64,000 nucleotides of DNA from Corallium rubrum (Eukaryota; Cnidaria; Anthozoa; Scleralcyonacea; Coralliidae): assembly GCA_964035015.1 (NCBI GenBank), contig OZ036002.1, forward strand, positions 2,167,001-2,231,000. Reading direction: 5' to 3'. Under the pieces are notes generated by a model. It was given only the letters and a program-made list of their open reading frames with translations. It was not told the DNA's origin and made no database searches. This document shows, one piece after another, positions 32,458-41,892 of this stretch. Made by a program: the position numbers and the translations under genes. How positions within the stretch are numbered: position 1 is the first letter of the stretch; each line of letters starts with the position of its first letter.

Positions 32458-33916
32458 GAGAATAATTTTCGCCGAAAGCGAACTGCATATCTAAATTTTG
32501 AGTGAGCCTGGTCATCGGCCTTGGATTGAAAGTAATATTTTAAGTCCTAGGAACTGGAATTCCTCCAAGTCTTCGAATTCCTCGTACTTGCAAACCTTGT
32601 TAATTAAGTGCAACTTGGAGTAGGCTTTGCATACTATCTACTGTTTATACAAAGTGTTTCAGCTTGACGCGAAATATTATGTATTTATCGTGTGTGACAA
32701 GTATTGCATCTAAAATGTGTGTGCCGTCAAAAAACTTGAGCTATGAATTAGACCCTTTTAAAATACAGCAACTAGCGCTTGTCTGGCAGTTAATGTTTCA
32801 AATTTTTAACCATGGCCAGAAATGAAGGACACCAGGTCGCCAAATTATGCGCACAAATTATTAAATCTAAAATTTCAATAGTGCGGAATTATCAAGTTCT
32901 ACTAGAGAAAATTGTAAATATGCTATGCGCAAAAGTCTGAGAATAGGAACGTAATATGCTTCACGTCTACAGCTTAAGGTAATTCAACGGGTACACCATC
33001 AGTTATATTAAGACTAAAAAATGGACGTTCATCGTGCCCGAATGACTTTTAAAATGATTACGTTATAACCAGTGACTGCCATATTAATTGTACTGTAATA
33101 CCTGACGTGTTTCACGTATTTTGAAGTGTTGTGCTGTGGTAAACGTTGGTCGTTAATCACTTAATCTCCCCACGTCCAGATCTGTTGTACGAAAACAAAA
33201 AGCTTCGCTTCTTCCTCTTAAAATTTACAGCAAATCAAAGAAAATACTAAAATTGTATACCAGCAGAAGCATTTATACGCGTGAGATGATATAAACTCCA
33301 GACAGAGAATTGCTGACGGACATGACTTACGTGAAAACCTACCTGATGTCGTTGAAAACGTGTATCTGAAACCGCAAACGTGTAACCTCAAACGTTGGGC
33401 AACGGTTAGACGTTAGCGGTAAAAGAAGCACACTCATTAATAATTCATGGACACAAAGAAAATCTATGTTTAATGAGGGTCTATATATGTGGTATAGATT
33501 CCTCTTGATTTACATAAACTTTAGCTTTGATTTTCTCGACTTAGACAACGTTTTTTTTAGAAATATTGCTACGCCAATGAACTTACCAAATAGATCGCCT
33601 CGTGTCTGTATACCCGATACAGAACGGCCACTCATTCCGTAAATAGTACTTCTAATGTCCTTGAAACCCATTCGTAAAGTAAATGAGTAAGAAGAAAAAT
33701 GTTAGATCTATTTTCACAGCGTTACATATTTTTTGCAGAGCGATTACACACTTTTGCTTAATCAGTATACTGATTACCCCAATATAATAATACCTTTTTT
33801 TTTAATTTGGTTACAAATATTTCGTAAGGTTTGCACTAATGAAATTGCACAGTGATTTTTTCATTGTTATTGCACACAGTGAATTAATTGTTTCATTTTT
33901 GACAGCTTACGTTTAG
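24068..33916 (+). CDS. Pentapeptide-repeat protein gene with a glycine-rich hydrophobic segment
   Basis: Exons 24,068-24,248; 25,808-25,897; 27,047-28,481; 32,230-32,310; 33,906-33,916 chain with consistent phases. The core exon encodes an amphipathic start, a hydrophobic Gly/Ala-rich stretch able to insert in a membrane (27,179-27,310), a long helical region, a Cys-rich segment (GFCNACADCSSDSTC) and pentapeptide repeats of A(D/N)LxX type (LTKANLRGCDFSHADF...). Pentapeptide repeats fold as a right-handed quadrilateral beta-helix. I do not recognise the gene family. If the last exon is real the protein ends SKTYV, a class I PDZ-ligand-like tail. The first two and last two exons rest only on splice signals and phase. 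Confidence 0.6.
24404..24558. mobile_element. Foldback element, CTCGTGTTTGGAT family, copy 1
   Basis: GTAATATATGAACAACTCGAGCTCGTG...CCAAACACGAG is inverted at the right (CTCGTGTTTGGATATCCC...GTTCATATATTAC). The loop contains CCTTCGCGCTCG. Confidence 0.8.
24820..24970. mobile_element. Foldback element, CTCGTGTTTGGAT family, copy 2
   Basis: Same layout 300 bp downstream: ATATCAACAACTCG...CAGGGGAATCCAAACACTCG / CTCGTGTTTGGATCCCCTG...CTCGTTCTTGATAT with loop CGGCCTTCGGCCTCG. The stem sequence differs from copy 1 but both arms changed together, as expected of a fold maintained by conversion or replication. Confidence 0.8.
25499..25806. repeat. Pentanucleotide array (ACTTT)n-(GCGTT)n-(CCGTT)n-(CCTTT)n-(ACTTT)n
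   Basis: Five-base units run continuously for about 310 bp. Unit type changes in blocks and returns to the starting ACTTT at the right edge. The last ACTTT is followed by AG and a candidate exon. Long open frames in all plus frames arise because five-base repeats lack stops. Confidence 0.95.
25808..25897 (+). CDS. Candidate exon 2 of the pentapeptide gene
   Basis: 30 codons, phase 0 at both ends, opening with ATG directly after TTTACTTTAG, donor CAG|GTATGT. Serine-rich (MLATTSGIVSCLV...NPRSSYSFSTDENQNQ). Its polypyrimidine tract is supplied entirely by the adjoining (ACTTT)n array. Confidence 0.5.
26371..26908. repeat. Pentanucleotide array (ACATT/ACATC/ACGTC/GCATT)n
   Basis: About 540 bp of five-base units differing only by transitions. 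A segment of about 200 bp (ACATT-ACATC-ACGTC-ACATC-TTGAC) occurs twice, so block duplication has acted on top of unit slippage. Located in the intron before the core pentapeptide exon. Confidence 0.95.
27047..28481 (+). CDS. Core exon: hydrophobic segment plus pentapeptide repeats
   Basis: 478 open codons after a TTTGTTTTCTTGAG acceptor; donor GCGT|GTAAGT. The hydrophobic block VTTVVASLACGIAVAIGF...SFAGAAVAATVLAV is glycine-zipper-like and long enough for a membrane hairpin. The C-terminal about 100 residues show the repeat rhythm ANLRG-CDFSH-ADFTD-SRLDK-CDFSE...RASLN-GSKFV-EAHIS-HCNLV. The repeat region is cut by the donor, so further exons are needed to finish the protein. Confidence 0.8.
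28733..29051 (+). mobile_element. 5S rRNA-derived SINE, full copy with poly(A)
   Basis: Carries GGTTAGTACTTGGATGGGTGACC and the upstream AGTTAAGCCCG, the internal control region of 5S rRNA, then a family body containing GGTTTTCCTCCCTCCGTAAA and a terminal A tract of about 20 nt. This is the SINE3-type layout (5S head, unrelated body). Inserted in an intron of the pentapeptide gene. Other copies at 2,180 (reverse) and 43,596 (fragment). Confidence 0.85.
30201..30449. mobile_element. Harbinger-type MITE, second copy
   Basis: Starts AGGTGCTGTTACACAATGCG after TTA and ends CGCATCGTGTAACAG. It shares the internal GCAACTTGCGA words with 20,118 but runs in the opposite orientation. The right terminus is worn (TAGATTTAG). 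Confidence 0.8.
30590..31110. mobile_element. 521-bp TIR element with 9-bp target duplication (Mutator-like)
   Basis: Perfect 9-bp direct repeat TTTTTTGTG abuts both ends. Termini CAACCTCGTCCCCAGGGCAT and ATGCCCTAGGGACGAGGTTG continue as inverted repeats for about 60 bp (CCTCCACGTTGGGAGGTCGG etc.). No coding capacity. A 9-bp duplication fits Mutator-like elements, though transposase is absent. Confidence 0.85.
31915..32115. mobile_element. Foldback element related to the one at 12,115
   Basis: TTGTCTTATTTGGAGG...CTTAAAATGATAAAG pairs with TTTATCATTTTAAGAG...CCTTCAAATAAGA. An ACTATGTGCACACG word inside recalls the termini of the 5,980 element. Confidence 0.6.
32230..32310 (+). CDS. Candidate exon 4 of the pentapeptide gene
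   Basis: Acceptor TATATACTGCTTACAG after a T-rich tract; enters in phase 1 as required. Codes SDPFDDQNGNQQMHGQWNHT then ESSRSK, ends at GTAAGC. Polar, low complexity. Confidence 0.5.
32372..32457. repeat. (ATTG)n microsatellite
   Basis: About 21 uninterrupted ATTG units just downstream of candidate exon 4 of the pentapeptide gene. Confidence 0.97.
33906..33916 (+). CDS. Candidate terminal exon of the pentapeptide gene
   Basis: Acceptor TTTCATTTTTGACAG, then three codons completed by the incoming base: Thr-Tyr-Val-stop. Very short, supported only by a good acceptor and correct phase. Confidence 0.3.
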
Positions 33917-34078
33917 AAACGAATTCACCTCGACAATTCGAAAATTTTCTACGATTACATTGCCAAGCCAGCATTTATTTCGGAGGACATCGGACACCAC
34001 AATGAACTCGTGCATTGTTCCTGCCAGTTTTAGTACGTTTTTCTATGTTGCATATACTAAGATTGTCGGCTATATAGT

Positions 34079-34138
34079 TTGTATCGTAACAACTTGCTAA
34101 CTGAATGCATATTCAGTTAGCAAGTTGTTACGATACAA
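34079..34138. repeat. Perfect 28-bp-arm hairpin
   Basis: TGTATCGTAACAACTTGC... and its exact reverse complement around a GCAT loop. Tandem GTATAGTC-like words follow. No TIR element recognised; could be a minimal foldback. Confidence 0.9.
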
Positions 34139-34807
34139 TCGTGTAGTCAGTATAGTCGTATAGTTCGTTGTGATATATTACATCAACTATAGTTACACAG
34201 TTCACAGTCTATCTACATTTTTTGAAGTGAAGAAAGGTATACAGCAATTTTAACTGTCTTAAGTACGTAGTTGGTGGTTTTATTTTTTTTGTTTGTTTTT
34301 TTTAAATAATGTAGTTAGTGAGTGATATAGTCAGTAGTAATAGGCCAGGCGCGGACTGGCCCACCGGGACACCGGGAAATTTTCCGGTGGGCCACTGATT
34401 ATTATATGGCTGGGTTTGATTTCCGGTCCGTACCCAAAACGACGCGCGCTGATTGGTTCCTGAGAGGTCGGGATTTTACGATATTGACCGACTGGTCAAT
34501 AAGCTTTTTTCTCGGCCCTGTAAGTTTTGGCGAGAAAATGTCTGAGTTGATTTGAATACAAATAAATGAGTGCTGGGTATCTTTATTCAAATATTCTGAA
34601 CAATAAAATGTGTTGGAACATTACTCTGGTTTTCTTTAAAGCTGTTTATCTAAAAACACGACAAATAAAAGCCGAACTGGTGTAAACAAGAAGGCCAAGA
34701 AGCGACACGAAAAGTTAACAGGTAAAATAAACAGCATTCTCCGAAGGCGAAAACAACGCTCGAAAGTTAAAAATAAAATGAACCAATAGCCATATAATAA
34801 ATTCCTT

Positions 34808-34945
34808 ATTAACCTCGTTTGCTCGGTCTGTACGGGAAAGTATTTCCCTCGGTTTTATCGCACAAACCTCGCTCCTTCGTCGCTCGGTCTGTACGAAAAC
34901 TTCAGGCAAATACTTTCCCGTACAGACCTCGCACTCGGTTATTAA
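34808..34945. mobile_element. Foldback element
   Basis: TAACCTCG...GCTCGGTCTGTACGGGAAAG inverted as CTTTCCCGTACAGACCTCGC...CGGTTA, with a loop rich in CTCGC/CTTCG. Same general style (stem plus C/G loop) as 24,820 and 48,168. Confidence 0.7.
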
Positions 34946-35227
34946 GTCTTTAGTACAAGTTCCTCGGCTATAGGGATGGCTGCCTGAGTATTGACCCTCT
35001 GAATATTGACCCCGGGCCCACTGATATCATCGCTGGTATGTAATATGTCTATTAACTGTTATGTGGTGTTAACATGAAGTACGCCATTGTTTGCCCGCTG
35101 GCCAAGATGCCCCACGCACTCAACGTAGAAATGCATTTTATCACAGAATAGTAAGACAACCAGTAGTCCGACTCGAGTGAGTCCCCATTTCTTCAATGCG
35201 CATGCGCCATGTTTTACGCCATCCGAC

Positions 35228-35370
35228 GCCATCCTAGCGATCCTACGCAATGTTCTACGCCATCCTACGCCATCCTGGCAAGTTCCCCCGGCAGTTTTAA
35301 CCTTATTTTGAAGGTCCAAACTGCCAGGGGAACTTGCCAGGATTGCGTAGGATGGTGTAGGATGGCGAGG
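35228..35370. mobile_element. Foldback element
   Basis: CGCCATCCTACGCCATCCTGGCAAGTTCCCC / GGGGAACTTGCCAGGATTGCG...GTAGGATGGCG with a 40-bp loop. A further inverted pair (TTACTATTCTGTGAT near 35,145 and 36,735) suggests this lies inside a larger rearranged repeat. Confidence 0.65.
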
Positions 35371-37568
35371 AATCAAGATGCGCGAAGCGACATGCGCGAG
35401 GACATAAACAAAGGAGGATGCTGCGCTCTTCCCCGAACGCTTTGCGACAAAACTTCGGAACTGGAGAAGACAAATATGGCGGGATTTTTGTCGTATATCC
35501 TGTTTTACACCAGCAGAAAAATCAGGAAAACTGTCAATTGAACATTCAAGGTAGGTCATTCTCGCTCAGAAATTTTTACTCGTTCTTATGTTTCTCTTGC
35601 TATTTTAATTAGGGCTGATGTTTATTAGTCCTTATAAACATTTTCACGTTTCAAAAAAATGGTGCTATTTAGGTCATTTTCAAACTTGTCGCTACATGTG
35701 TCTTTGTTTACGTTTTCTGACTATTTTCGCAACAGGAAAGTGACATATTTAAATATTTTAAAAAAGGAGTAACGAAGAAATACGAATTTTCTATTGTACC
35801 TCTTTACGATATTTATCTTTGAATTCGTGCATAACACACCGTTCAGATTCGTGTTTTGACTTTTGTTGTCTTCCTGCATGTGGGCTGAGGAAGACCAGCG
35901 AGGAAGACGTCGTTATTAGTAATGTAGTAAAACGATTCAAAGCTTGTCCAAAACAACATTTCCTTTTTTATTCATTACCCTTTTTTATTGTGGCTATTGT
36001 GAGAAATTGTCATTTGTAATATATTATATTTATAGCGAGATTCCTAGATGAATCAGGACGAAAAACAACGATTGCAAGTGACGTTGCACAAATTCAGCAA
36101 CGGTGAATGGGGCATTGTATCCACCATAAATACCCCATTAACTGGTGCTAAAGCAGATGCAGCCACAGACATATTAGTTTCCACTATAAAATCCCAAATC
36201 AGTAATATTTTCTCGTCCTTTTCATCTATAATTTCGTTAGGATCTGCCTTTTGATAAATAAAACAACAAACATTCATCCGATAAAACTTGCACACTTCGA
36301 ACTATCAAACTTCGCCGAAGCAGAAAGAACTAAAAATTAATGGTATATGAAATCTTACCTCGAAGTATGCGCTTGAAATAACCTTTATAATACATGATAA
36401 TACATGGAGATCTTACATTATCAAGCTTCTTCAACAACCTAGTACAGACTGGAAACATGCACATTCGCCTTTGATCTAACAAATCCATGAAACTAAAATG
36501 ACCATAAAGCAACTGTAACCGAAAAAACGGTAAACTCACAACAGTGTAAATAAATAAAGTTAGATTTAGAAAACACGTCTGCTTGCCATTCCTGTTCACG
36601 CAACGCCTCCATCTGGAAATGATCATCCTTGGCGCGATCGTTTGATAATATAGTTTTGTCGCATAGCATTCTGGGAATAGCGCAACATCCTCCTTCAAAG
36701 GTTCCGACGCGAGTCGAACTTCTGGTTGGCTTACTATTCTGTGATTTTATTACGGTGTGCCCCTCCAGTGGCCATTTCCCTGTAAATATTTTAAGTCCAG
36801 TCCGCGCATGTAATAGGCAGTTTTTGAAGAGAGAGGTAGTCAATACTTTTAATTGTCTTAGTAACCGATCTTTTGATGTCATTATAAATTGATGATGTGT
36901 TGAAGTTGGAAATTTACTAGGCTGTTTTTGAAGTGAATATTAAAGAAAGGTTGACAACATTTTTACCTGTTTTATTGAAGTACGTAGTTCTTTTTTAAAA
37001 TCCTATAGTTAGTGAGTGATATAGTCAGTGGTAATTTTTGTGTAATAAGCAATCCTATATAATAATCGATCTTAATTGATGTTGCACTGAAGTTAGGAAT
37101 ATATACTTGGTTGTTTTCGAGGTATAGTTTTTTAAGTAAGATATACAACAATTTTAATTCTCTTAATTAGTTAATACGTAGTTCTTTTTTTGGAATGCTA
37201 TATATAGTTAGTGCGGATATAGTCGTGCAGTGGTAATTTTTGCGTTTGGAAATTTTTTGTGTTTTCAAGTTAGAAATATTCTTTTTAGAGAAAGGTATAC
37301 AACAATTTTAACTGCCGTAAATACGTTTTTATTTAAATTCTATAGTTTTTGAGTGATATAGTCAGTAGTATTTTTTGTGCAATTAGCAATTTTATGAAAT
37401 AGTCGATCTTTTTAATGTCGTTGATGTTGCATTGAAGTTAGAAATATATAGTTGTCTGTTTTTGAGGTATAATTTTTAAAGAAAGGTATACAACAATTTC
37501 AACTGTCGTGAGTATATGTACTTTATAATATAAATAAGTTTTGTGGAAACACCACGTAAAATATTTCT

Positions 37569-37612
37569 TTGCTAAGCTTTCGGCCTGTTGACTCAGGCCT
37601 TCATCAGAGCAA
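37569..37612 (-). ncRNA. Hammerhead-like motif, left arm of second palindrome
   Basis: Mirror of 38,778-38,821, with a better stem II: AGGCCT...AGGCC closes five perfect pairs between CTGATGA and GAAA. Confidence 0.5.
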
Positions 37613-37720
37613 TAATAACAAACTGTTGGCTCACGTCATTTATAAATTAAGCAACTGATCAATTAAATCACGTAAGAATACAATGCGTATCACGTTAATT
37701 TTATTAATTAGAAAACAAAA

Positions 37721-38085
37721 TCAAGAATGTTCTCCGAATAGGGCACGCCACGTGTTATTTAATGGCTGTCCCTCCTGAGAAATAGTGTGATGTTTTGCGA
37801 TCTCAATGGATTCTCTTGTTCTTCGCGTGAAGTGATTGCTTGTCGCTGGCTAAGAGTGATGACTCTTCCTACTTAACACGATGGTCATACTTCCCAGCGT
37901 GTTTGACAACAGCAGACTTTTCTTGTTGCGTTTTTATGCAACATGTCTTGTGTTCTTTCAGGCGAGTTGAGAGATTCCTTCCCGTTTCCCCGATGTATAC
38001 CAAGCCACACTCACAAGGAATGCGATACACTCCAGGCTTAGATAAGCTATCCACTTCATCTTTATGTGTGAAAAGTACCTTGAAC
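37721..38085 (-). pseudogene. Penelope GIY-YIG endonuclease fragment, left arm
   Basis: Minus strand: SLSKPGVYRIPCECGLVYIGETGRNLSTRLKEHKTCC is a textbook Penelope GIY-YIG core (GVY...YIGETGR...R..EH), followed by KSAVVKHAGKYDHRVK. The frame then breaks, but the rest of the mirror copy (SLLASDKQYFTRRTRESIEI...WRALFGEHS) is recognisable. No RT domain. Confidence 0.8.
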
Positions 38086-38199
38086 CTAAAGTACCTTCAC
38101 CTTAAGTTGGTTTTAACTAACAACGGTTTTCCTGAGAAGATGATTCAAGCTTCTATGACACCTTCGGTACATCCAGAGCCAAATACGCAGCCCCAGCAA

Positions 38200-38669
38200 G
38201 AACCACCTTAAGTTTCTCTTCCGTATATCGGACCAGCATCTCACAAGATTGAGAGGATTCTAAATCGTGCTGGTATGAAGGTATTTCACAGTAGTCAACA
38301 CAAATTGTTCAAGGTACTTTTCACACATAAAGATGAAGTGGATAGCTTATCTAAGCCTGGAGTGTATTGCATTCCTTGTGAGTGTGGCTTGGTATACATC
38401 GGAGAAACGGGAAGGAATCTCTCAACTCGCCTGAAAGAACACAAGACATGTTGCATAAAACGCAACAAGAAAAGTCTGCTGTTGTCAAACACGCTTGGAA
38501 GTATGACCATCGTGTTAAGTGGGAAGAGTCATCACTCTTAGCCAGCGACAAGCAATACTTCACGCGAAGAACAAGAGAATCCATTGAGATCGCAAAACAT
38601 GACACTATTTCTCAAGACGGACAACCATTAAATAGCACGTGGCGTGCCCTATTCGGAGAACATTCTTGA
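38200..38669 (+). pseudogene. Penelope GIY-YIG endonuclease fragment, right arm
   Basis: Extends further 5' than the left arm (LPYIGPASHKIERILNRAGMKV), the segment that links RT and endonuclease. Loss of one A in a run of five (TGCATAAAACGC) shifts the frame after KTCCIK; the rest reads in the second frame to a stop at 38,669. Confidence 0.8.
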
Positions 38670-38777
38670 TTTTGTTTTCTAATTAATAAAATTAACGTGA
38701 TGCGCATTGTATTCTTACGTGATTTAATTGATCAGTTGCTTAATTTATAAATGACGTGAGCCAACAGTTTGTTATTA

Positions 38778-38821
38778 TTGCTCTGATGAAGGCCTGAGTC
38801 AACCGGCCGAAAGCTTAGCAA
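38778..38821 (+). ncRNA. Hammerhead-ribozyme-like motif, right arm of second palindrome
   Basis: TTGCT-CTGATGA-AGGCC...GGCC-GAAAGCTT-AGCAA. The CTGATGA and GAAA cores are exact; stem I is TTGCT/AGCAA; stem II GGCC/GGCC; stem III would be only AG/CT with no loop, the minimal form reported for Penelope-type hammerheads that work as dimers. Cleavage would fall after the T preceding AGCAA. Confidence 0.55.
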
Positions 38822-39167
38822 AGAAATATTTTACGTGGTGTTTCCACAAAACTTATTTATATTACTTTATCGCCATGAAAACGTTCAAAGACTTAATTAT
38901 ATGTACTTTGTTTTCTTTTATAAATCCTATAGTTAGTGAGTGATATAGTCAGTAGTATTTTTAGTGTAGCTAATAAGCAATCCTATATAGTAATCGATCT
39001 TTTTGATGTTATCGATGTTGCATGCATTGAAGTTAGAAACAGTAGTGGCTCGGGGAATAATTTTTAAAGAAAGCCCGGTAGATAACAATATTTTAGCTGT
39101 CTTTGTGCGTAGTTCTATTTTTACTCGGGCTACCAGTGGTAGCAGAGTCTAGGTTTCGCGATTCTCC

Positions 39168-40032
39168 TTAGACCCCGTTCACACGAGTCCCGAGCGAGTT
39201 GAAAACGGCGCGAAAAAGTCACAAAACGCCGTTGCGTTCACACGGCACCGGATCGAAATTGTGTGAAAACGGCGCTCTAACTGGAGCGTTTTGAAAACGA
39301 TTTCTAGACGGAGCGAAATGAAACGGAACCCTTGGCGGTGTCGTGTGAACACAAGATCCGGCGCTTTTTCGCTCCGCTTTATTACCCAGTTCCTAAATTT
39401 TGGGCTCCTAGCCTCCTAACCAAACGGCTGGCGTATTTTTCAGCGATGGAAAACTTTATTTGTCTTCTCGACTTCGGAAAGCTTCTGTTAAGAACTTGTG
39501 CTGCTGTTTGAACAATTACAACATTATTACAACAATGACTAGGCAGTGTAAATAGGAGAAGATGAAGTCAATAAGGTGAGTTCCTAACGGAAAGACTAAA
39601 ATTGTAAACCTAGAATGCACTATACACCTTGGGGGATAATAATCTTTGAATTGCTTCTCGTTTCCATTTACTTTTGACGAGATATGGCTATTTAAACAGT
39701 GCACAGTATAGACCTTATTCAAAAATGGCCGACGAAATAGAATTCTTTTATGTGCATATAAATTAGCCCTTGTGACCTCGTTTTAAAGTAAAAATTCTTT
39801 TGAATTTCACACATGAAAACGAGTTCATAAGAGCTAATTTATATGTATATAAAAGAATTTTAATTCGGCGGCCATTTTTGAATAAGGTCTATTGAAATAC
39901 TGGATATACACCAGAAGGTTCCGGTGTCGTGTGAACGCCTTCAAAGCGTCGTTAAATTATGACGGATTCGTGTGAACGTAAGCACATTTTACCGTTTATC
40001 TTCTACACCGGACTCGTGTGAACGCAGTCTAA
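39168..40032. mobile_element. TIR element with CGTGTGAACGC-rich ends
   Basis: Left TTAGACCCCGTTCACACGAGTCC, right GGACTCGTGTGAACGCAGTCTAA; subterminal CGTGTGAACG words repeat in both orientations. TTA/TAA at the borders. It interrupts a repeat whose uninterrupted relative is at about 41,225-41,345 (GGGCTACTGTGGTAGCCGAG...GGGTTTCGCGATT). Confidence 0.7.
39709..39891. mobile_element. 183-bp MITE nested in the preceding element
   Basis: Near-perfect ends TAGACCTTATTCAAAAATGGCCG and CGGCCATTTTTGAATAAGGTCTA plus inner inverted blocks (TTCTTTTATGTGCATATAAATTAGC / GCTAATTTATATGTATATAAAAGAA). Younger than the copy at 18,876. Confidence 0.9.
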
Positions 40033-40418
40033 TTATTTTTATTTTTTTGCGACGCGTTATTAGTCCTCTGGCGGCCACTGGCGATATTGACCAATAAGCT
40101 TTGCGAAACTGAGGCATGTGACTATCTAAAGTGTTCTGATCGATCTATCAATCCGACGGCGGACCTTTAGTATGGCTACGTCTATGACATCCTTGTCTGA
40201 CTACGTGTTCTCCAAAAGAAACAAGGAATCAATTTCTCGGCGATACTAGACATTGTAATGATTGTAAGACTTATGGCCTTTTACCAAAACTCGTCAGGAT
40301 CTGTTGAAGTAAAGGTAAGCTGTTTCGTTATTTCCATTGGTACAGTACGTAAGCTTACTTAGATAGCCGTTGTCATCTTATTATATATACAGAACTCGCG
40401 ATCAAGCTCTTGGCAACG

Positions 40419-40489
40419 CCCTCCGTGGCTAAGTGGTCAGAGCATTTCACTAGAATCGCAAGGTCGTGCGTTCTATTCCTGCCGGAAGG
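40419..40489 (+). tRNA. tRNA-Ser(AGA)-like sequence, probably SINE or pseudogene
   Basis: 71 nt: acceptor CCCTCCG/CGGAAGG with one mismatch, D arm with GTGGCTAAGTGG (box A), anticodon loop CTAGAAT, and box B GCGTTCTATTCC. Anticodon and T stems have mismatches, so not a credible functional tRNA. Confidence 0.35.
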
Positions 40490-41892
40490 CCTGTGTAGTT
40501 GCATTTTTCGCAACTAGTCCCGGTTTGGTCTTATAATGTATATATTCTATATACACTCGAATTTTCCTTCACCCCAAATCCTTAGAATATGTTAGTTGTT
40601 TGAGTAGCTTTCAATCAATTCAATGTTTTTGAAAAATGTTTTCAAATGCTGTAGCGATGGGGTTTTTTTATGAATGAAAGGACTGTAAAACATAACCTTA
40701 ATAATTTTTACGCCTGCCAGAGGTCAAAAGGCAAACGGGGGCGTATGTAAAGGGTATTTTCGTGAGCCGTGAATTGCCAATATTCTTTCTTGTGAAATGT
40801 GAAATGCCGGAATTTTGTGTCGTGAAACGTATTGTATTCTAGCCGTTAGCCGTGATTGTCGATAATAATTGTCCGTGAAATGAGAATAAAGTACTGAAAT
40901 TGTCGTGAACTGTGATTAAGCATTACGTATTTTGATCAACAACTTTTGATCAACAAACCGATCAGACTCTTTGATCTCACGCTTCAAATCAAATCAAACC
41001 AATCTAAACGGATCAAACAAATGTGTACTAATTACCAAACCACAGCGCATCTAAGAAAAATGTGTGTTAATTACTGTTGAAGGTCGATTTGAGCTGTCTT
41101 TCCACCACCACCACCCCCACCACCCCCCCCCCCCCCCCTCGTCCCCCGCAAAATTTCTAGCCTTGTAAAAAAAAAATCCGACAAAGCGTACATCTTTGTA
41201 CTACGTAACGCATGTTCGCAACGCGGACCTATTACTTGGGCTACTGTGGTAGCCGAGTCTGGGTTTCGCGATTAGTGTTTTTGTTTTTTGGGGTCGCGAT
41301 ATTGCCCCAAGGGGCTTTGCGAAACTGCAGGCATTACGTCACAGCTCAAATGCTGATGTTTCATCATGGCGGATTTTCATGCAGGAGTAGCGAGTTTTTT
41401 CTTCTAACGCCTTTGGTTGTGTTGTTCGAAGTGAATTTGTGTTTTAATGATAAACACGCTCGCATGCAATGTATATACCATAGTAGACGTGGGTTGGTCA
41501 GCCATCTCGATAACCATACGCTAAAAATATGTAGTACTCGATCAAACGTTTACGAAAATTCTCGATCAATGTGATTCTCCGACAATTTTCATGTGTTATT
41601 AAATAAATGGTACTGAAAAATGTTGCTCAGTGCTGTAAATCAAAGAATTGATAAAGCCAACTTGCAAGTGAAAGGTAAACATGCTGTGTTTTACATCTTC
41701 ATCGAAGTTGTCATAATAGCTGAACTGACTTGTGTCTGTGAATGCTGTATGTAAGCTTAAATGTATTGAGGTAACTGTATTAATATTTGTGGTTTGCTTT
41801 ATTTGCTTGTATTGTTTATTATTGTACTGGTGTCTTGTACTAAAAGTCGATGTTATTAAACAGTTTATACATTACTTTCATCAAGTGTGTAT

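Larger units (their letters stand above)
37528..38862. mobile_element. Second Penelope-like palindrome with 12-bp target duplication
   Basis: Inverted arms 37,528-38,085 and 38,307-38,862, spacer 221 bp belonging to the right copy. TATATGTACTTT occurs at 37,513-37,524 and again at 38,898-38,909, a plausible target duplication with about 35 extra bp at the right. Both copies keep only the GIY-YIG 3' end and 3' UTR. Confidence 0.85.
36840..39125. repeat. Tandem array, about 200-bp unit, split by a Penelope palindrome
   Basis: Four or more units marked by TAGTTAGTGAGTGATATAGTCAG at about 37,007, 37,208 (worn), 37,342 and 38,930, each followed by ATCGATCTT...GATGTTGCA.TGAAGTTAG and AAAGAAAGGTATACAACAATTT. 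One unit is about 140 bp. The last unit is interrupted by the Penelope insertion. A lone partial unit lies at 34,200-34,345. Confidence 0.8.

Noticed and set aside
36048-36254. 68-codon ORF preceded by a TTTATAG acceptor-like site and followed by AATAAA
   Set aside because: Suggestive of a terminal exon, but two frames are about equally plausible and no upstream exon was found.
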